64,000 bases of DNA from Ruegeria faecimaris (GTDB lineage Bacteria; Pseudomonadota; Alphaproteobacteria; Rhodobacterales; Rhodobacteraceae), in contig NZ_FXTE01000014.1 in the NCBI RefSeq assembly GCF_900182615.1, forward strand, positions 31,721-95,720, in the 5' to 3' direction. The notes under the pieces are model-generated. The model had not been told where the DNA came from and did no database searches. It saw only the letters and a program-made list of their open reading frames with translations. Shown piece by piece: positions 1 through 8,587 of this stretch (the first letter of the stretch is position 1; each line of letters starts with the position of its first letter). A program made the translations under genes and the position numbers.

Positions 1-374
1 GAGGCATTGCGATGCAGCCAAAGAACTTCGCTGACCTGATTGCCAATTTTGTGCAGGGGAGAGAGCGAGCGCATCGGCTCTTGAAAGATCATCGAGATCC
101 GATTGCCACGAATGCCGCGCATCTGACGTTCGCTGATCTGGGTCAGTTCCTCCATGCCTTTAGAATCATTCAGAGTAATCGTGCCGCTTCGAATTTGGGC
201 TGCTCGGGGAAGAATGCGCAACGCAGCCCGGCATGAGATCGTTTTCCCCGACCCTGATTCACCCACAAGCGCAAGTGTCTGTCCCGCTTCGACGTCGAAG
301 TTGACGCCTTGAACCACAGACTCTCCGGCACCAAATCCGATGCTGAGGTCCCGGACAGACAACAACGCAGTCAT
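1..374 (-). CDS. ABC transporter ATP-binding protein, oligopeptide/dipeptide type (N-terminal part)
   Basis: Reading the minus strand from ATG at 374 gives an open frame to the window edge, about 124 residues. The start MTALLSVRDLSIGF is followed by a perfect Walker A (GESGSGKT) and a Q-loop segment (MIFQEPMRSLSPL). The FQEPM...L.P pattern is typical of the DppD/OppD ATPases that drive peptide, nickel or opine import. A GGTGGA ribosome site lies about 8 bases upstream of the start. The gene is cut, so signature motif, Walker B and the C-terminal oligopeptide/dipeptide domain are not visible. No permease lies upstream, because the next gene is divergent; permease and binding-protein genes, if present, must be downstream, outside the window. 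Substrate unknown. Confidence 0.85.
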   Translation of the reverse strand, partial: MTALLSVRDLSIGFGAGESVVQGVNFDVEAGQTLALVGESGSGKTISCRAALRILPRAAQIRSGTITLNDSKGMEELTQISERQMRGIRGNRISMIFQEPMRSLSPLHKIGNQVSEVLWLHRNA

Positions 375-607
375 GCGGGTATTCCACCCGTTAGGCCGTA
401 GCTCGGCATAGGCTTGATCAACTCCCTGTGTTTTTTGTCGCAGTTTCGCGCGGTTGTGCCTGTATAGTCAAACCCGTTCTTAGGGTGAAATGTCGCGAAA
501 ACGTGAAACTGAGGCCGATTTGCCTACACAATGCCTTGAGGATTTGTCATCACATGCGATGTCGGTCACAGGTTATGTGTCGTCAAATATCAAGGAGAGA
601 TTTCCCA

Positions 608-1105
608 GTGCCCGATCCCCAAAGCCGTCTTGACCTGTTCATCGACCGTATGGTGTCGCAGCGTGCCTGCCTGGACCATGCCATTGCACAGACAAGCACC
701 ATGTCCGGTCCGGTGTTCGAGCTGGGATTAGGGAATGGTCGTACTTATCATCACATGGTTCAGTACATTCAAAACCGTCCGGTCTATGTGTTCGAGCGCG
801 CCGTGGCCTCCCATCCGGACTCTACCCCGCCCGAGGATCTGGTGATTCTGGGGGATGTGCGTGAGACTCTGCCTGCGGCGCTGGAACGGTTTGGGGCGAC
901 GGCCAGTTTGATCCATGCGGATCTTGGCGGCCATAACAGGGACAAGAACGATGCTTTCGCGCGGTTGGTTTCCCCCCTGATAGAACCGTTGTTGGCAGAA
1001 GGTGGGCTGATGGTGTCCAGCGACCGGATGTATTTCGAAAACCTGACCGAAATCCCGCTGCCTGAACATGCGGTGGACGGACGTTGCTTTATCTACCGCC
1101 GCTAA
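608..1105 (+). CDS. Small class I SAM-dependent methyltransferase (Methyltransf_17-like)
   Basis: About 165 residues from a GTG start at 608, chosen because AAGGAGAG sits 8 bases upstream; the longer in-frame reading from 428 begins in non-conserved sequence. The motif FELGLGNGRTYHHM (about residues 38-51) is the glycine-rich SAM-binding loop. The downstream VYVFERAV and IHADLGGHNRDKND segments fit the acidic strand-2 and strand-4 positions of a Rossmann methyltransferase. The overall pattern resembles the short alphaproteobacterial family PF12692. Substrate unknown. It lies 18 bases before the glutathione S-transferase gene and probably shares its transcript. Confidence 0.75.
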   Translation: MPDPQSRLDLFIDRMVSQRACLDHAIAQTSTMSGPVFELGLGNGRTYHHMVQYIQNRPVYVFERAVASHPDSTPPEDLVILGDVRETLPAALERFGATASLIHADLGGHNRDKNDAFARLVSPLIEPLLAEGGLMVSSDRMYFENLTEIPLPEHAVDGRCFIYRR

Positions 1106-1123
1106 GCGCGAGAAGGATACCAA

Positions 1124-1753
1124 ATGCTTTTCTATGATTGCACGACCGCTCCAAACCCGCGCCGCGCGCGCATGTTCATCGCAGAAAAAGGGCTGGAGAT
1201 TGAAACGCGCAATATCTCGATAGCAAAGGCGGAACAGTTGGATGGCGCTTTCCTTGCGGTAAACCCCAATGCGACGATCCCTGTTCTGGTGACGGATGAG
1301 GGTGCAACGCTGACCGAAAACCTGGGCATTGCCGCCTATCTTGAGGCGCGCTTTCCCGAACCACCTTTGATGGGACGTACGCCAGATGAAAAGGGGCTGG
1401 TCCTGATGTGGAACAGCATTGTCGAGCAGCAGGGTGGAGTGCCTATTGCCGAGGCTCTGCGCAACACCCATCCCGCGTTCAAGGATCGGGCGATTCCAGG
1501 CCCTGCGAACTATGCCCAGATTCCCGAGCTGGCTCAGCGCGGCACGGCTCGGGTGGGCCGGTTTTTCGATTTGCTTGAAACGCGGCTGAAGGATAGCGCG
1601 TTTGTTGCGGGGGCTGAGTTCACGCTGGCCGATATCTCGACCTTTGTGTTCGTTGACTTTGCCCGCGTGATCAAGATGCGGATTCCACAGGAAAATACCG
1701 CGACGCTGTCTTGGTTCGACAAGATCGCATCGCGTCCAAGCGCACAGCTTTAA
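1124..1753 (+). CDS. Glutathione S-transferase family protein
   Basis: 209 residues, the usual length of a cytosolic GST. The N-terminal thioredoxin-like half (about 1-80) carries the expected NPNATIPVLV segment with its cis-proline and TLTENLGIAAYLE, where the Glu-Asn pair replaces the common Glu-Ser contact to the glutathione gamma-glutamyl group. The C-terminal helical half contains FTLADISTFVFVDF, matching the conserved N-capping box with Asp. The active-site area near residues 5-13 (YDCTTAPNPRR) has no certain catalytic Ser or Tyr; Cys6 or Thr7 are candidates. It likely conjugates or reduces electrophilic or peroxide substrates in the cytoplasm, but the specific substrate cannot be read. 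Confidence 0.88.
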   Translation: MLFYDCTTAPNPRRARMFIAEKGLEIETRNISIAKAEQLDGAFLAVNPNATIPVLVTDEGATLTENLGIAAYLEARFPEPPLMGRTPDEKGLVLMWNSIVEQQGGVPIAEALRNTHPAFKDRAIPGPANYAQIPELAQRGTARVGRFFDLLETRLKDSAFVAGAEFTLADISTFVFVDFARVIKMRIPQENTATLSWFDKIASRPSAQL

Positions 1754-1790
1754 TGCGTTGAAATTGAGTGTCTGAACTTGCTCACTTGCA

Positions 1791-1811
1791 CTGTACAGAA
1801 ATGTCTAGACA
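1791..1811. promoter_or_regulatory. Palindromic candidate operator upstream of the demethylation operon
   Basis: Two adjacent perfect palindromes stand in the 110-base gap before the operon: CTGTACAG (1791-1798) and TGTCTAGACA (1802-1811). They are about 50 bases upstream of the first start codon, where a repressor could block transcription. The operon encodes its own TetR-family regulator, and such proteins usually bind short inverted repeats, so autoregulation is the simplest inference. Binding is not shown by sequence alone. Confidence 0.4.
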
Positions 1812-1863
1812 GGTGTGAACAGTATCACTAGCGTCTCCCTCGAGTCATGCAGGGGAGAGCATA

Positions 1864-4266
1864 ATGAAATCTCAGTATCGCGTTGTGGTCATCGGTGGCG
1901 GCGTTGTGGGCGCCTCGGTTCTGTATCACTTGGCCAAATTCGGCTGGTCAGATGTGGTCATGCTGGAACGGCGGCGGTTGGCGTCGGGATCGTCCTGGCA
2001 CGCGGCGGGCGGTATTCACGCGCTGAACGCGGATCCGAACATGGCATCGCTGCAGGCCTATACAATCGACCTTCTCAGCGAGATCGAAAAGGAATCCGGG
2101 CAGAATATCGGCCTGCACATGACCGGTGGTCTGACTTTGGCTGGAACGCCCGAGCGGTGGGAGTGGCTGCAGGCCAACTATCGTATCTTCCAGTCTATCG
2201 GTATCGAAGACTGCGAATTGCTGACTCCACAAGAGGCGCAAAAGCGCTGTCCCATCATGTCGACTGACGGCGTTCTGGGCGCGATGTGGGCCGATCGAGA
2301 GGGCTATATCGACACGACCGGTACGGTTCAGGCCTATGCAACCGCCGCCAAGAAACGCGGTGCCGAGTATTACGAGGAGACCAAGGTCGAGGAATTGATC
2401 CAAACCGATGATGGCTGGCAGGTCGTGACGGACAGGGGCACAATAACTTGTGAGCACGTGGTTAATGCCGCGGGGCTTTGGGCCAAGCAGGTCGGGCGCA
2501 TGGCGGGGGTTGAGCTGCCAGTGTCGCCGCTGAAACATCACTATCTGATCACGGATACAGTGCCCGAAGTGGCGGCGGCGGATTTTGAGATGCCAATGAC
2601 CGTGGACCTCGAGGGGTTCACCTATATGCGGCAAGACCAAAAGGGCGTTCTGGTCGGTATCTATGAGGTCGACCATGAACATTGGGCCATGGACGGCGCT
2701 CCGTGGAATTATGGCGAGGAACTGTTTCAGGAGCAGCTTGACCGGATTGAGAATGAACTGACGCTGGGCTTTGAACGCTATCCGTCGATCCAGAATGTCG
2801 GTATCAAAACCTGGGTCAACGGGGCGTTTACATTCTCGCCTGATGGTAACCCGCTGGTCGGGCCGGTTCCAGGCAAACGCGGGTATTGGACCGCCTGCGC
2901 TGTCATGGCCGGGTTCCTGCAGGGCGGCGGCGTTGGCAAAACGCTGGCTGAGTGGATGATCCATGGCGAGCCCGAGGCCGATGCATGGCCGATGGACATT
3001 GCCCGCTATGGCGATTTTGCCCAGAACAAACGCTATATTCGTGAAACCACCGGGCAATTCTATTCCCGCCGTTTCGTGATGACTTATCCGAACGAACAGC
3101 TGCCTGCCGGCCGTCCGCTGAAGATGGCGCCAGCTCATGACGCGATGACTGGAGCGGGATGCAAATGGGGTGTCAGCTGGGACCTTGAGGTGCCGCTGTA
3201 CTTCGCGCCGAAAGGGTTCGAAGAAACGCCGACCCTCAAGCGATCAAACGCGCATGACATCGTGGCCAAGGAATGCAAGGTGATCCGCGAGGGCGTCGGC
3301 CTGATGGACATCTCTGGCTTTTCCCGGTTCGAGGTCACCGGGCCAAATGCCGAGCTGTGGCTGGATCGCGTGATGGCTTCGAAACTGCCCGCGCCGGGAC
3401 GGGCCAAGTTGGCACCAATGCTGGGTGAGAATGGGCGGCTAAAAGGGGATCTGACCGTTCTGAATTGGGGCGATGGCACCTGGTGGATCATGGGCAGCTA
3501 TTACCTGCGCGCCTGGCATATGCGCTGGTTCGACGATCATATGATCGACGGAGTCGAGGTTCGCGATCTGGGCGAGGAGTATTGCGGGTTCGGTCTGGTC
3601 GGGCCAAAATCGCAGGAGGTAATCGAAAAACTGGCCGAGCAAGACATCTCCGGCCTGAGATTCATGGGCTGTAGTGATTTTGATATCGGTCTTGTCAGGG
3701 CTCGCGTTGCGCGCATGTCAGTCACAGGTGAAAAAGGCTATGAGATCAACTGCCGCTATGGCGATCACATCAAGCTGCGTCGGATGTTGCTTGAGGCCGG
3801 GGCTGATGAGGGCATTCGTGAATGTGGGTTCAACGCGATGCTGTCCACGCGGCTTGAGAAAAGCTTTGGCATCTGGTCGGCTGAATTCACTCAGCTTTAC
3901 ACGCCGGGCATGACGGGTATGGATCGCTGGATCGATTGGGACAAGGATTTCGTCGGTAAAGAGGCCGCCTTGGCCGAACGCGATGGCAATGGTCCTGCGC
4001 AGGTTCAGGTGACGCTTGAGGTCGATGCTCTGGACGCAGATGCCAGCGGATACGAACCTGTCTGGTCAGGGGCAGAGCACGTGGGTTTTGTCACCTCGGG
4101 CGGCTATGGCCACTACACCGGCAAGTCCCTGGCGATGGCGCTGGTCAATCGTGACAAGGCCGCACCAGGCACTGAACTGTCTGTCCATGTGGTTGGGGTC
4201 GAACGACCTGCGCGGGTCATCGCGCCGTCGCCCTATGATCCACAGGGCAAAGCGATGCGGGGTTGA
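1864..4266 (+). CDS. GcvT-family FAD-dependent dehydrogenase (dimethylglycine/sarcosine dehydrogenase-like)
   Basis: 800 residues, the standard length for bacterial dimethylglycine or sarcosine dehydrogenase-like proteins. Order: FAD-binding DAO domain (about 5-365) with VVVIGGGVVGA at residues 7-17, a short FAO_M linker, then folate-binding GcvT domains to the C terminus. The SSWHAAG motif places His46 where these enzymes attach FAD covalently. Known family members oxidise an N-methyl group and pass the one-carbon unit to tetrahydrofolate, forming 5,10-methylene-THF. It is the first gene of a tightly packed operon with an MttB-like methyltransferase, a TetR regulator and a second flavin oxidase, so it probably handles a demethylation product. 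The exact substrate (dimethylglycine, sarcosine, N-methyl-proline or another N-methyl amino acid) is open. Confidence 0.88.
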   Translation: MKSQYRVVVIGGGVVGASVLYHLAKFGWSDVVMLERRRLASGSSWHAAGGIHALNADPNMASLQAYTIDLLSEIEKESGQNIGLHMTGGLTLAGTPERWEWLQANYRIFQSIGIEDCELLTPQEAQKRCPIMSTDGVLGAMWADREGYIDTTGTVQAYATAAKKRGAEYYEETKVEELIQTDDGWQVVTDRGTITCEHVVNAAGLWAKQVGRMAGVELPVSPLKHHYLITDTVPEVAAADFEMPMTVDLEGFTYMRQDQKGVLVGIYEVDHEHWAMDGAPWNYGEELFQEQLDRIENELTLGFERYPSIQNVGIKTWVNGAFTFSPDGNPLVGPVPGKRGYWTACAVMAGFLQGGGVGKTLAEWMIHGEPEADAWPMDIARYGDFAQNKRYIRETTGQFYSRRFVMTYPNEQLPAGRPLKMAPAHDAMTGAGCKWGVSWDLEVPLYFAPKGFEETPTLKRSNAHDIVAKECKVIREGVGLMDISGFSRFEVTGPNAELWLDRVMASKLPAPGRAKLAPMLGENGRLKGDLTVLNWGDGTWWIMGSYYLRAWHMRWFDDHMIDGVEVRDLGEEYCGFGLVGPKSQEVIEKLAEQDISGLRFMGCSDFDIGLVRARVARMSVTGEKGYEINCRYGDHIKLRRMLLEAGADEGIRECGFNAMLSTRLEKSFGIWSAEFTQLYTPGMTGMDRWIDWDKDFVGKEAALAERDGNGPAQVQVTLEVDALDADASGYEPVWSGAEHVGFVTSGGYGHYTGKSLAMALVNRDKAAPGTELSVHVVGVERPARVIAPSPYDPQGKAMRG

Positions 4267-4268
4267 GC

Positions 4269-5813
4269 GTGTCGGCCAGCGATCAGGGACGCAGGCGCAG
4301 ACGGCGCGGCGTGGATGCCGCGCCGCCGCCCGGTCGGGATATCAACTATCGCCAGCTGAAAAATCCTTTTCCACTGATGGAGGTCTTTCCCGCAGACCAG
4401 ATCGCCGACATGCACGAAACCGCGCTGCGCATCTTGCAAGAGCTGGGTGTGAAAGTTCTGCTGCCCGAGGCGCGGAATATCTTTGCCAAAGCCGGCGCGC
4501 GCGTAGATGCCGATAGCGAGATGGTCTATATCGGTCGCGATATGGTCGAGGCTGCGGTGGCCTCGGCGCCGAAATCCATTGCCTGCCGGGCCGGTGCTCG
4601 GCAGAGGGATTTCACATTGGAACTGGGTAGCCTTGTGTTTCAACCGGGGGCAGGGGCCCCCAATGCCACCGATCTGGTGCGCGGGCGTCGCCCGGCGACG
4701 GGGCAGGATTATCTGGAGTTCCTGAAACTCACCCATCATTTCGACGTCTTTCAAATGATCTCGCCGCAGGTCGAACCGCAGGATGTCCCAACCCCTCTGC
4801 GGCACTATTTCACCACGCAGGCGCAGATGGAGCTGACAGACAAGTTCCCATTCTTCTTCTCGCGCGGGACACCGCAGGTGATGGATTGCTTTGAGATGCT
4901 GACGACCGCGCGGGGCCTGTCGGATGACGAATTTAGGACCCACCCGCACAGCTATACGATCATCAACACGAACAGCCCGCGCACGCTGGACATTCCGATG
5001 GCGCAGGGGCTGATCGACTTTGCTCGGCACGGGCAGATGTCAATCATCACGCCCTTCACGCTGATGGGGGCGATGGCACCGATCACGGTGGCGGGGGCCA
5101 TCACCCTGTCCCATGCCGAGGCGTTGGCCGCACTGACCCTGACGCAATTGGCACGTCCCGGTGCGCCTGTGTGCTATGGCACTTTCACCAGCAATGTGGA
5201 TATGAAATCCGGTGCTCCGGCCTTTGGAACGCCCTCGCATTTTCAGGCCTCACTGGCGGCCGGGCAGTTGGCGCGGCATCTGGGCCTGCCGTGGCGCTCG
5301 GCTGCGGGGTCGGCTTCAAACATCAATGATGTGCAGGCGGCAAATGAAAACCAGTTTGGCCTGTGGGGGTGCCTGATGGCCGGGGCGACGGTGATCATTC
5401 ACTCGGCGGGATGGCTAGAGGGCGGATTGACCGTGTCCTTTGAAAAACTGGTCTGCGACGCCGAAGTGCTGAACATGGTGGCCGAGCTCTGCACCGGGGC
5501 GCAGGCTGGCGAGGCTGAAATTGGGTTCGACACCGCGCTAAGCGAGGTCGAGCCCAGCGGACATTTCTTTGCATCCAGCCAGACGATGGACCGCTATAAT
5601 ACCGAATTCTATGAGCCGCATGTCCATGATTATGCCAATTTCGGCACCTGGGCCGAGCGTGGATCGTTGGACGCAAACAGTCGTGCGACCGGTGTATGGA
5701 AGGAGATTTTGGCCAATTTTCAGCCACCTGAGCAAAACAGCGACCAGATTGGCGCGCTGAAGGACTTTATTGCCAAACGTACCGAAGAGGGCGGCGCGCC
5801 GCCGGAGAGTTAA
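4269..5813 (+). CDS. Trimethylamine methyltransferase (MttB) family protein, non-pyrrolysine
   Basis: About 514 residues, typical MttB length. The GTG at 4269 is preferred because CGGGG lies 6 bases upstream; a TTG at 4263 would overlap the previous gene by four bases. The frame has no internal amber codon, so this is the non-pyrrolysine branch of the superfamily. Characterised members of that branch transfer methyl groups from glycine betaine, carnitine or proline betaine to a corrinoid protein. Conserved blocks include the mid-protein TFTSNVDMKSGAPAFGTP and the C-terminal YNTEFYEPHV region. The N terminus is arginine-rich (QGRRRRRRG), a feature I have seen described for Roseobacter homologues only loosely. 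No corrinoid-protein gene is adjacent, so the methyl acceptor is unclear. Confidence 0.82.
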   Translation: MSASDQGRRRRRRGVDAAPPPGRDINYRQLKNPFPLMEVFPADQIADMHETALRILQELGVKVLLPEARNIFAKAGARVDADSEMVYIGRDMVEAAVASAPKSIACRAGARQRDFTLELGSLVFQPGAGAPNATDLVRGRRPATGQDYLEFLKLTHHFDVFQMISPQVEPQDVPTPLRHYFTTQAQMELTDKFPFFFSRGTPQVMDCFEMLTTARGLSDDEFRTHPHSYTIINTNSPRTLDIPMAQGLIDFARHGQMSIITPFTLMGAMAPITVAGAITLSHAEALAALTLTQLARPGAPVCYGTFTSNVDMKSGAPAFGTPSHFQASLAAGQLARHLGLPWRSAAGSASNINDVQAANENQFGLWGCLMAGATVIIHSAGWLEGGLTVSFEKLVCDAEVLNMVAELCTGAQAGEAEIGFDTALSEVEPSGHFFASSQTMDRYNTEFYEPHVHDYANFGTWAERGSLDANSRATGVWKEILANFQPPEQNSDQIGALKDFIAKRTEEGGAPPES

Positions 5814-6488
5814 ATGAATACGAAACCCATCCTGCACCGGGACGACCCGGAAGCTGAACCGCTGATCGGAAATGTCAAGGTCACGCGCGACGACTGGCTG
5901 AACGTGGCGTTGGATGTGCTAATCTCGGACGGGGTCGATCAGATCAAGGTGATGAATCTGGCGGAACGGATGGCCGTGTCTCGGTCGTCCTTCTATTGGT
6001 ACTTCAAATCGCGCCAGGAACTGCTGGATGCTCTTCTGGCACGGTGGCAGGCCACCAATACCGCGGCATTGGTCGCGCAGGCCGAAGCTCCGGCAAAGAC
6101 GATAACCGGTGCGGTGTGCAATGTGCATCGCTGTGTCGTCAATACCGACCTGTTTGACACCGCGCTGGATTTCGCGGTGCGCGACTGGGCGCGCAAATCG
6201 GGCAAGGTGCGGCGCGCGCTGGACCAGTCTGACGCCCGACGGTTGCTAGCGCTGCACGCCATGTTTGCCCGCTTTGGCTATTCCGAGGTCGAGGCGGAAA
6301 CCCGTGGGCGCGTGCTGTATTACATGCAGATAGGATACGATCTGGCGCAGCTGAATGAACCGATGTCCACACGGATATCAATGGTGCCGCATTATCTATA
6401 TGTCTTCACCGGGGTCGAGCCGAGGCCAGAGGAAGTAGAAGAATTCAGCGCCTATTCGCGCCATCACTGGAAAGGAGAGCCATCATGA
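5814..6488 (+). CDS. TetR/AcrR family transcriptional regulator
   Basis: 224 residues, starting with ATG directly after the stop of the upstream gene. An N-terminal helix-turn-helix spans about residues 28-72, with DQIKVMNLAERMAVSRSSFY and then WYFKSRQELLDALL, the classic TetR recognition-helix pattern. The C-terminal ligand domain is variable and gives no ligand clue. It is the third gene of a four-gene operon for methylated-amine oxidation and its stop overlaps the start of the next gene (ATGA). Autoregulation through the palindromes at 1791-1811 is the natural hypothesis. Placement inside the operon argues for a dedicated sensor of the pathway substrate. Confidence 0.88.
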   Translation: MNTKPILHRDDPEAEPLIGNVKVTRDDWLNVALDVLISDGVDQIKVMNLAERMAVSRSSFYWYFKSRQELLDALLARWQATNTAALVAQAEAPAKTITGAVCNVHRCVVNTDLFDTALDFAVRDWARKSGKVRRALDQSDARRLLALHAMFARFGYSEVEAETRGRVLYYMQIGYDLAQLNEPMSTRISMVPHYLYVFTGVEPRPEEVEEFSAYSRHHWKGEPS

Positions 6489-7789
6489 GTCAACCAGATG
6501 CAATCATCATCGGAACCGGTGTGATCGGGGCGGCCATCGCATTTGAAATGGCCAAGGTCGGGTGGAAAACCGTATCTCTTGACCGAAACGCTCAGGTTGG
6601 CCATGGCTCAACCGCCGGATCCTGCGCGATCATTCGGATGCATTATTCCACCTTTGACGGCACGGCATTCGCCTGGGAAGGCTATCATTATTGGCGCGAC
6701 TGGGCCGAGTATCTTGGCCTGCCGCAAGGCGCCGATCTGGCCCAATTCCGCGAAACCGGCTGTCTGGTCATGAAGACCGAGGCGAACGGGCTGCTGGAAA
6801 AACACATGAGGAACAGCTCCGCGCTGAATTGCCCGTTCGAGGAATGGTCCCCCGAACAGGTCACCGACCGGCTGCCGGTCTATTCGCAGGACAGTTTTGC
6901 CCCCGCTCGTCACATGGATGACCCCGAGTTTGGGCAGCCCAACGGACGCAAGATGCAAGGCGGCGTTTACTGGCCTCAAGCCGGGTATGTCACCGATCCG
7001 GCCCTATCCGCACAGAACCTGATGGATGCCGCCAAACAGCACGGGGCCGAAGTGCGGACCGGGGCCGAAGTGGTCGAGATTTTGACTGATGACGGGCGAG
7101 TTTCTGGTGTCAGGTTGGCATCGGGAGAAGACATTCATGCGAAAGTTGTGGTTAACGTAGCCGGGCCGGGTTCGGCCATCATCAACGGGATGGCAGATGT
7201 TCTGGATGACATGACCATTCAGACCCGCCCCTTGCGCCAAGAGGTCGTTCACGTCCCTGCGCCCGAGGGGTTTGACTTTGAAAATGACGGGACAATCGTG
7301 TCGGACAGCGATATCGCCTGCTATTGCCGGCCAGAGCATGGCAACCACATCCTGGTGGGCTCGGAAGACCCCGAATGCGACCCACATCAATGGTGCGAAG
7401 ATGACGTAACCTATAATCGTGACTTTACCGACCAGTGGACGACGCAAGCGATGCGCTATGCCCAGAGAGTGCCCAGTCTTGGCATTCCTTCCAAGACCCG
7501 CGGTGTGGTGGACCTGTATGATGCGTCTACGGATTGGATTCCGATCTATGACAAATCCAGCCTTCCCGGTTTTTATATGGCCTGCGGATCCAGTGGAAAT
7601 CAGTACAAGAACGCGCCGATTGCAGGCAAGATGATGACGGCGCTGATCGGGTATTGCGAAGACGGCGCGGATCATGACAGTGCGCCGCTACAATTTGAAC
7701 TGCCCTATATTGGACGCACAATCGATGTCGGTTTCTATTCCCGCAAGCGCCCGATCAACAAAGAAAGCAGTTTTTCCGTTTTGGGCTAG
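6485..7789 (+). CDS. FAD-dependent oxidoreductase, DAO family
   Basis: 434 residues with an N-terminal dinucleotide fold: AIIIGTGVIGA at about residues 6-16, and the second-strand acidic residue in VSLDRNAQVGHGSTAGS. The C-terminal GFYMACGSSGNQYKNAPIAG segment is the conserved second flavin-contacting block of sarcosine oxidase and glycine oxidase-type enzymes. The start overlaps the TetR stop (ATGA), showing translational coupling. It has no folate-binding extension, unlike the first gene of the operon, so the two flavoproteins probably act on successive or different amines, this one releasing formaldehyde or an imine. Substrate not assignable from sequence. Confidence 0.83.
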   Translation: MSQPDAIIIGTGVIGAAIAFEMAKVGWKTVSLDRNAQVGHGSTAGSCAIIRMHYSTFDGTAFAWEGYHYWRDWAEYLGLPQGADLAQFRETGCLVMKTEANGLLEKHMRNSSALNCPFEEWSPEQVTDRLPVYSQDSFAPARHMDDPEFGQPNGRKMQGGVYWPQAGYVTDPALSAQNLMDAAKQHGAEVRTGAEVVEILTDDGRVSGVRLASGEDIHAKVVVNVAGPGSAIINGMADVLDDMTIQTRPLRQEVVHVPAPEGFDFENDGTIVSDSDIACYCRPEHGNHILVGSEDPECDPHQWCEDDVTYNRDFTDQWTTQAMRYAQRVPSLGIPSKTRGVVDLYDASTDWIPIYDKSSLPGFYMACGSSGNQYKNAPIAGKMMTALIGYCEDGADHDSAPLQFELPYIGRTIDVGFYSRKRPINKESSFSVLG

Positions 7790-7844
7790 CCGACGCGTCC
7801 TGATGCACTAGCATTCACGGGATCGAGTTGAGCCCGGACGCATA

Positions 7845-8567
7845 ATGACCAAATCGAAGAACAAGGTTCTGATCCTCGGCAGCGCCCCCACCGCGCTGCG
7901 TGCGCGGGACTGGGCGCGTACGCCGTTCACGCATATCGTCGCTATCAACAATGCCTGGCGGGTCCGCGCAGACTGGGATTTTCTGATCCACCCCGAGGAT
8001 TTCCCGACCAAGAACATGCCCACATCTGTCAGTGACATCCAGCGTATAGTCACTGCAAATGAATACGTTCCGATACAGAATGGTTTCGGTGGGTTTGTCT
8101 ATGCCGGGGGAACGATGGCCTTTACCGCCGGATACTGGGCTTTGTCTGCATTACAGCCCTCGGTTCTGGCTTATTGCGGTTGCGATATGATCTATTCCGG
8201 ACAGGGTCGGACGCATTTCTACGGCAACGGAGCCGCAGATCCGTTGCGATCCGATGTGACCTTGCGACTGCTTGAGGCGAAGTCGGCGCGACTAGGATTG
8301 TTTGCTGCGGCGCAGGGCTGTCGCACAGTGCGATTGTTCGAAGGGCCAAGCCGACTGGTTTACCCCTCGGTCGACAGCGAAGATTTGTCTTCGGTCGAGA
8401 TGCCTTCTACATCGGGGATGGCTGAGATCATACGGTCGGAGTCGGATCTTGGATATTTCGTGGAGTCTGGCCGGTACTGGGAAGTTGAGACCGAGTTCGA
8501 CCCGCAGAAAATCGATGCCATAGACCAGCGGTGGCTATCGCTCTATCCATCGGCCACTCAGCTCTGA
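7845..8567 (+). CDS. Hypothetical protein, possibly glycosyltransferase-like
   Basis: 240 residues, no signal peptide or membrane segment. The N terminus KVLILGSAPTALRARDWA followed by HIVAINNAWRVRADWDFLIHPEDFP recalls proteins that bind a nucleotide-linked group in a Rossmann-like fold, such as the DUF115/MptE-like and sialyltransferase-like families, where a GS.P loop precedes an N-N-A segment. A later YCGCDMIYSGQGRTHFYG block is strongly polar and looks like an active-site region. It stands after the amine operon with a 55-base gap and is convergent with the DUF3307 gene. I cannot assign a function; the glycosyltransferase idea is only a resemblance. Confidence 0.6.
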   Translation: MTKSKNKVLILGSAPTALRARDWARTPFTHIVAINNAWRVRADWDFLIHPEDFPTKNMPTSVSDIQRIVTANEYVPIQNGFGGFVYAGGTMAFTAGYWALSALQPSVLAYCGCDMIYSGQGRTHFYGNGAADPLRSDVTLRLLEAKSARLGLFAAAQGCRTVRLFEGPSRLVYPSVDSEDLSSVEMPSTSGMAEIIRSESDLGYFVESGRYWEVETEFDPQKIDAIDQRWLSLYPSATQL

Positions 8568-8587
8568 ATTGCTGTGGTAATTCTGGT

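Noticed and set aside
728..1471. Long minus-strand frame over the methyltransferase and GST genes
   Set aside because: Antisense shadow of two well-supported genes, with no family motif and no ribosome site.
1948..3138. 396-codon minus-strand frame inside the GcvT-family gene
   Set aside because: High GC makes long antisense frames; the plus-strand protein has complete domain motifs.
4269..5813. Pyrrolysine-type MttB
   Set aside because: No in-frame amber codon inside the gene, so it belongs to the non-pyrrolysine branch.
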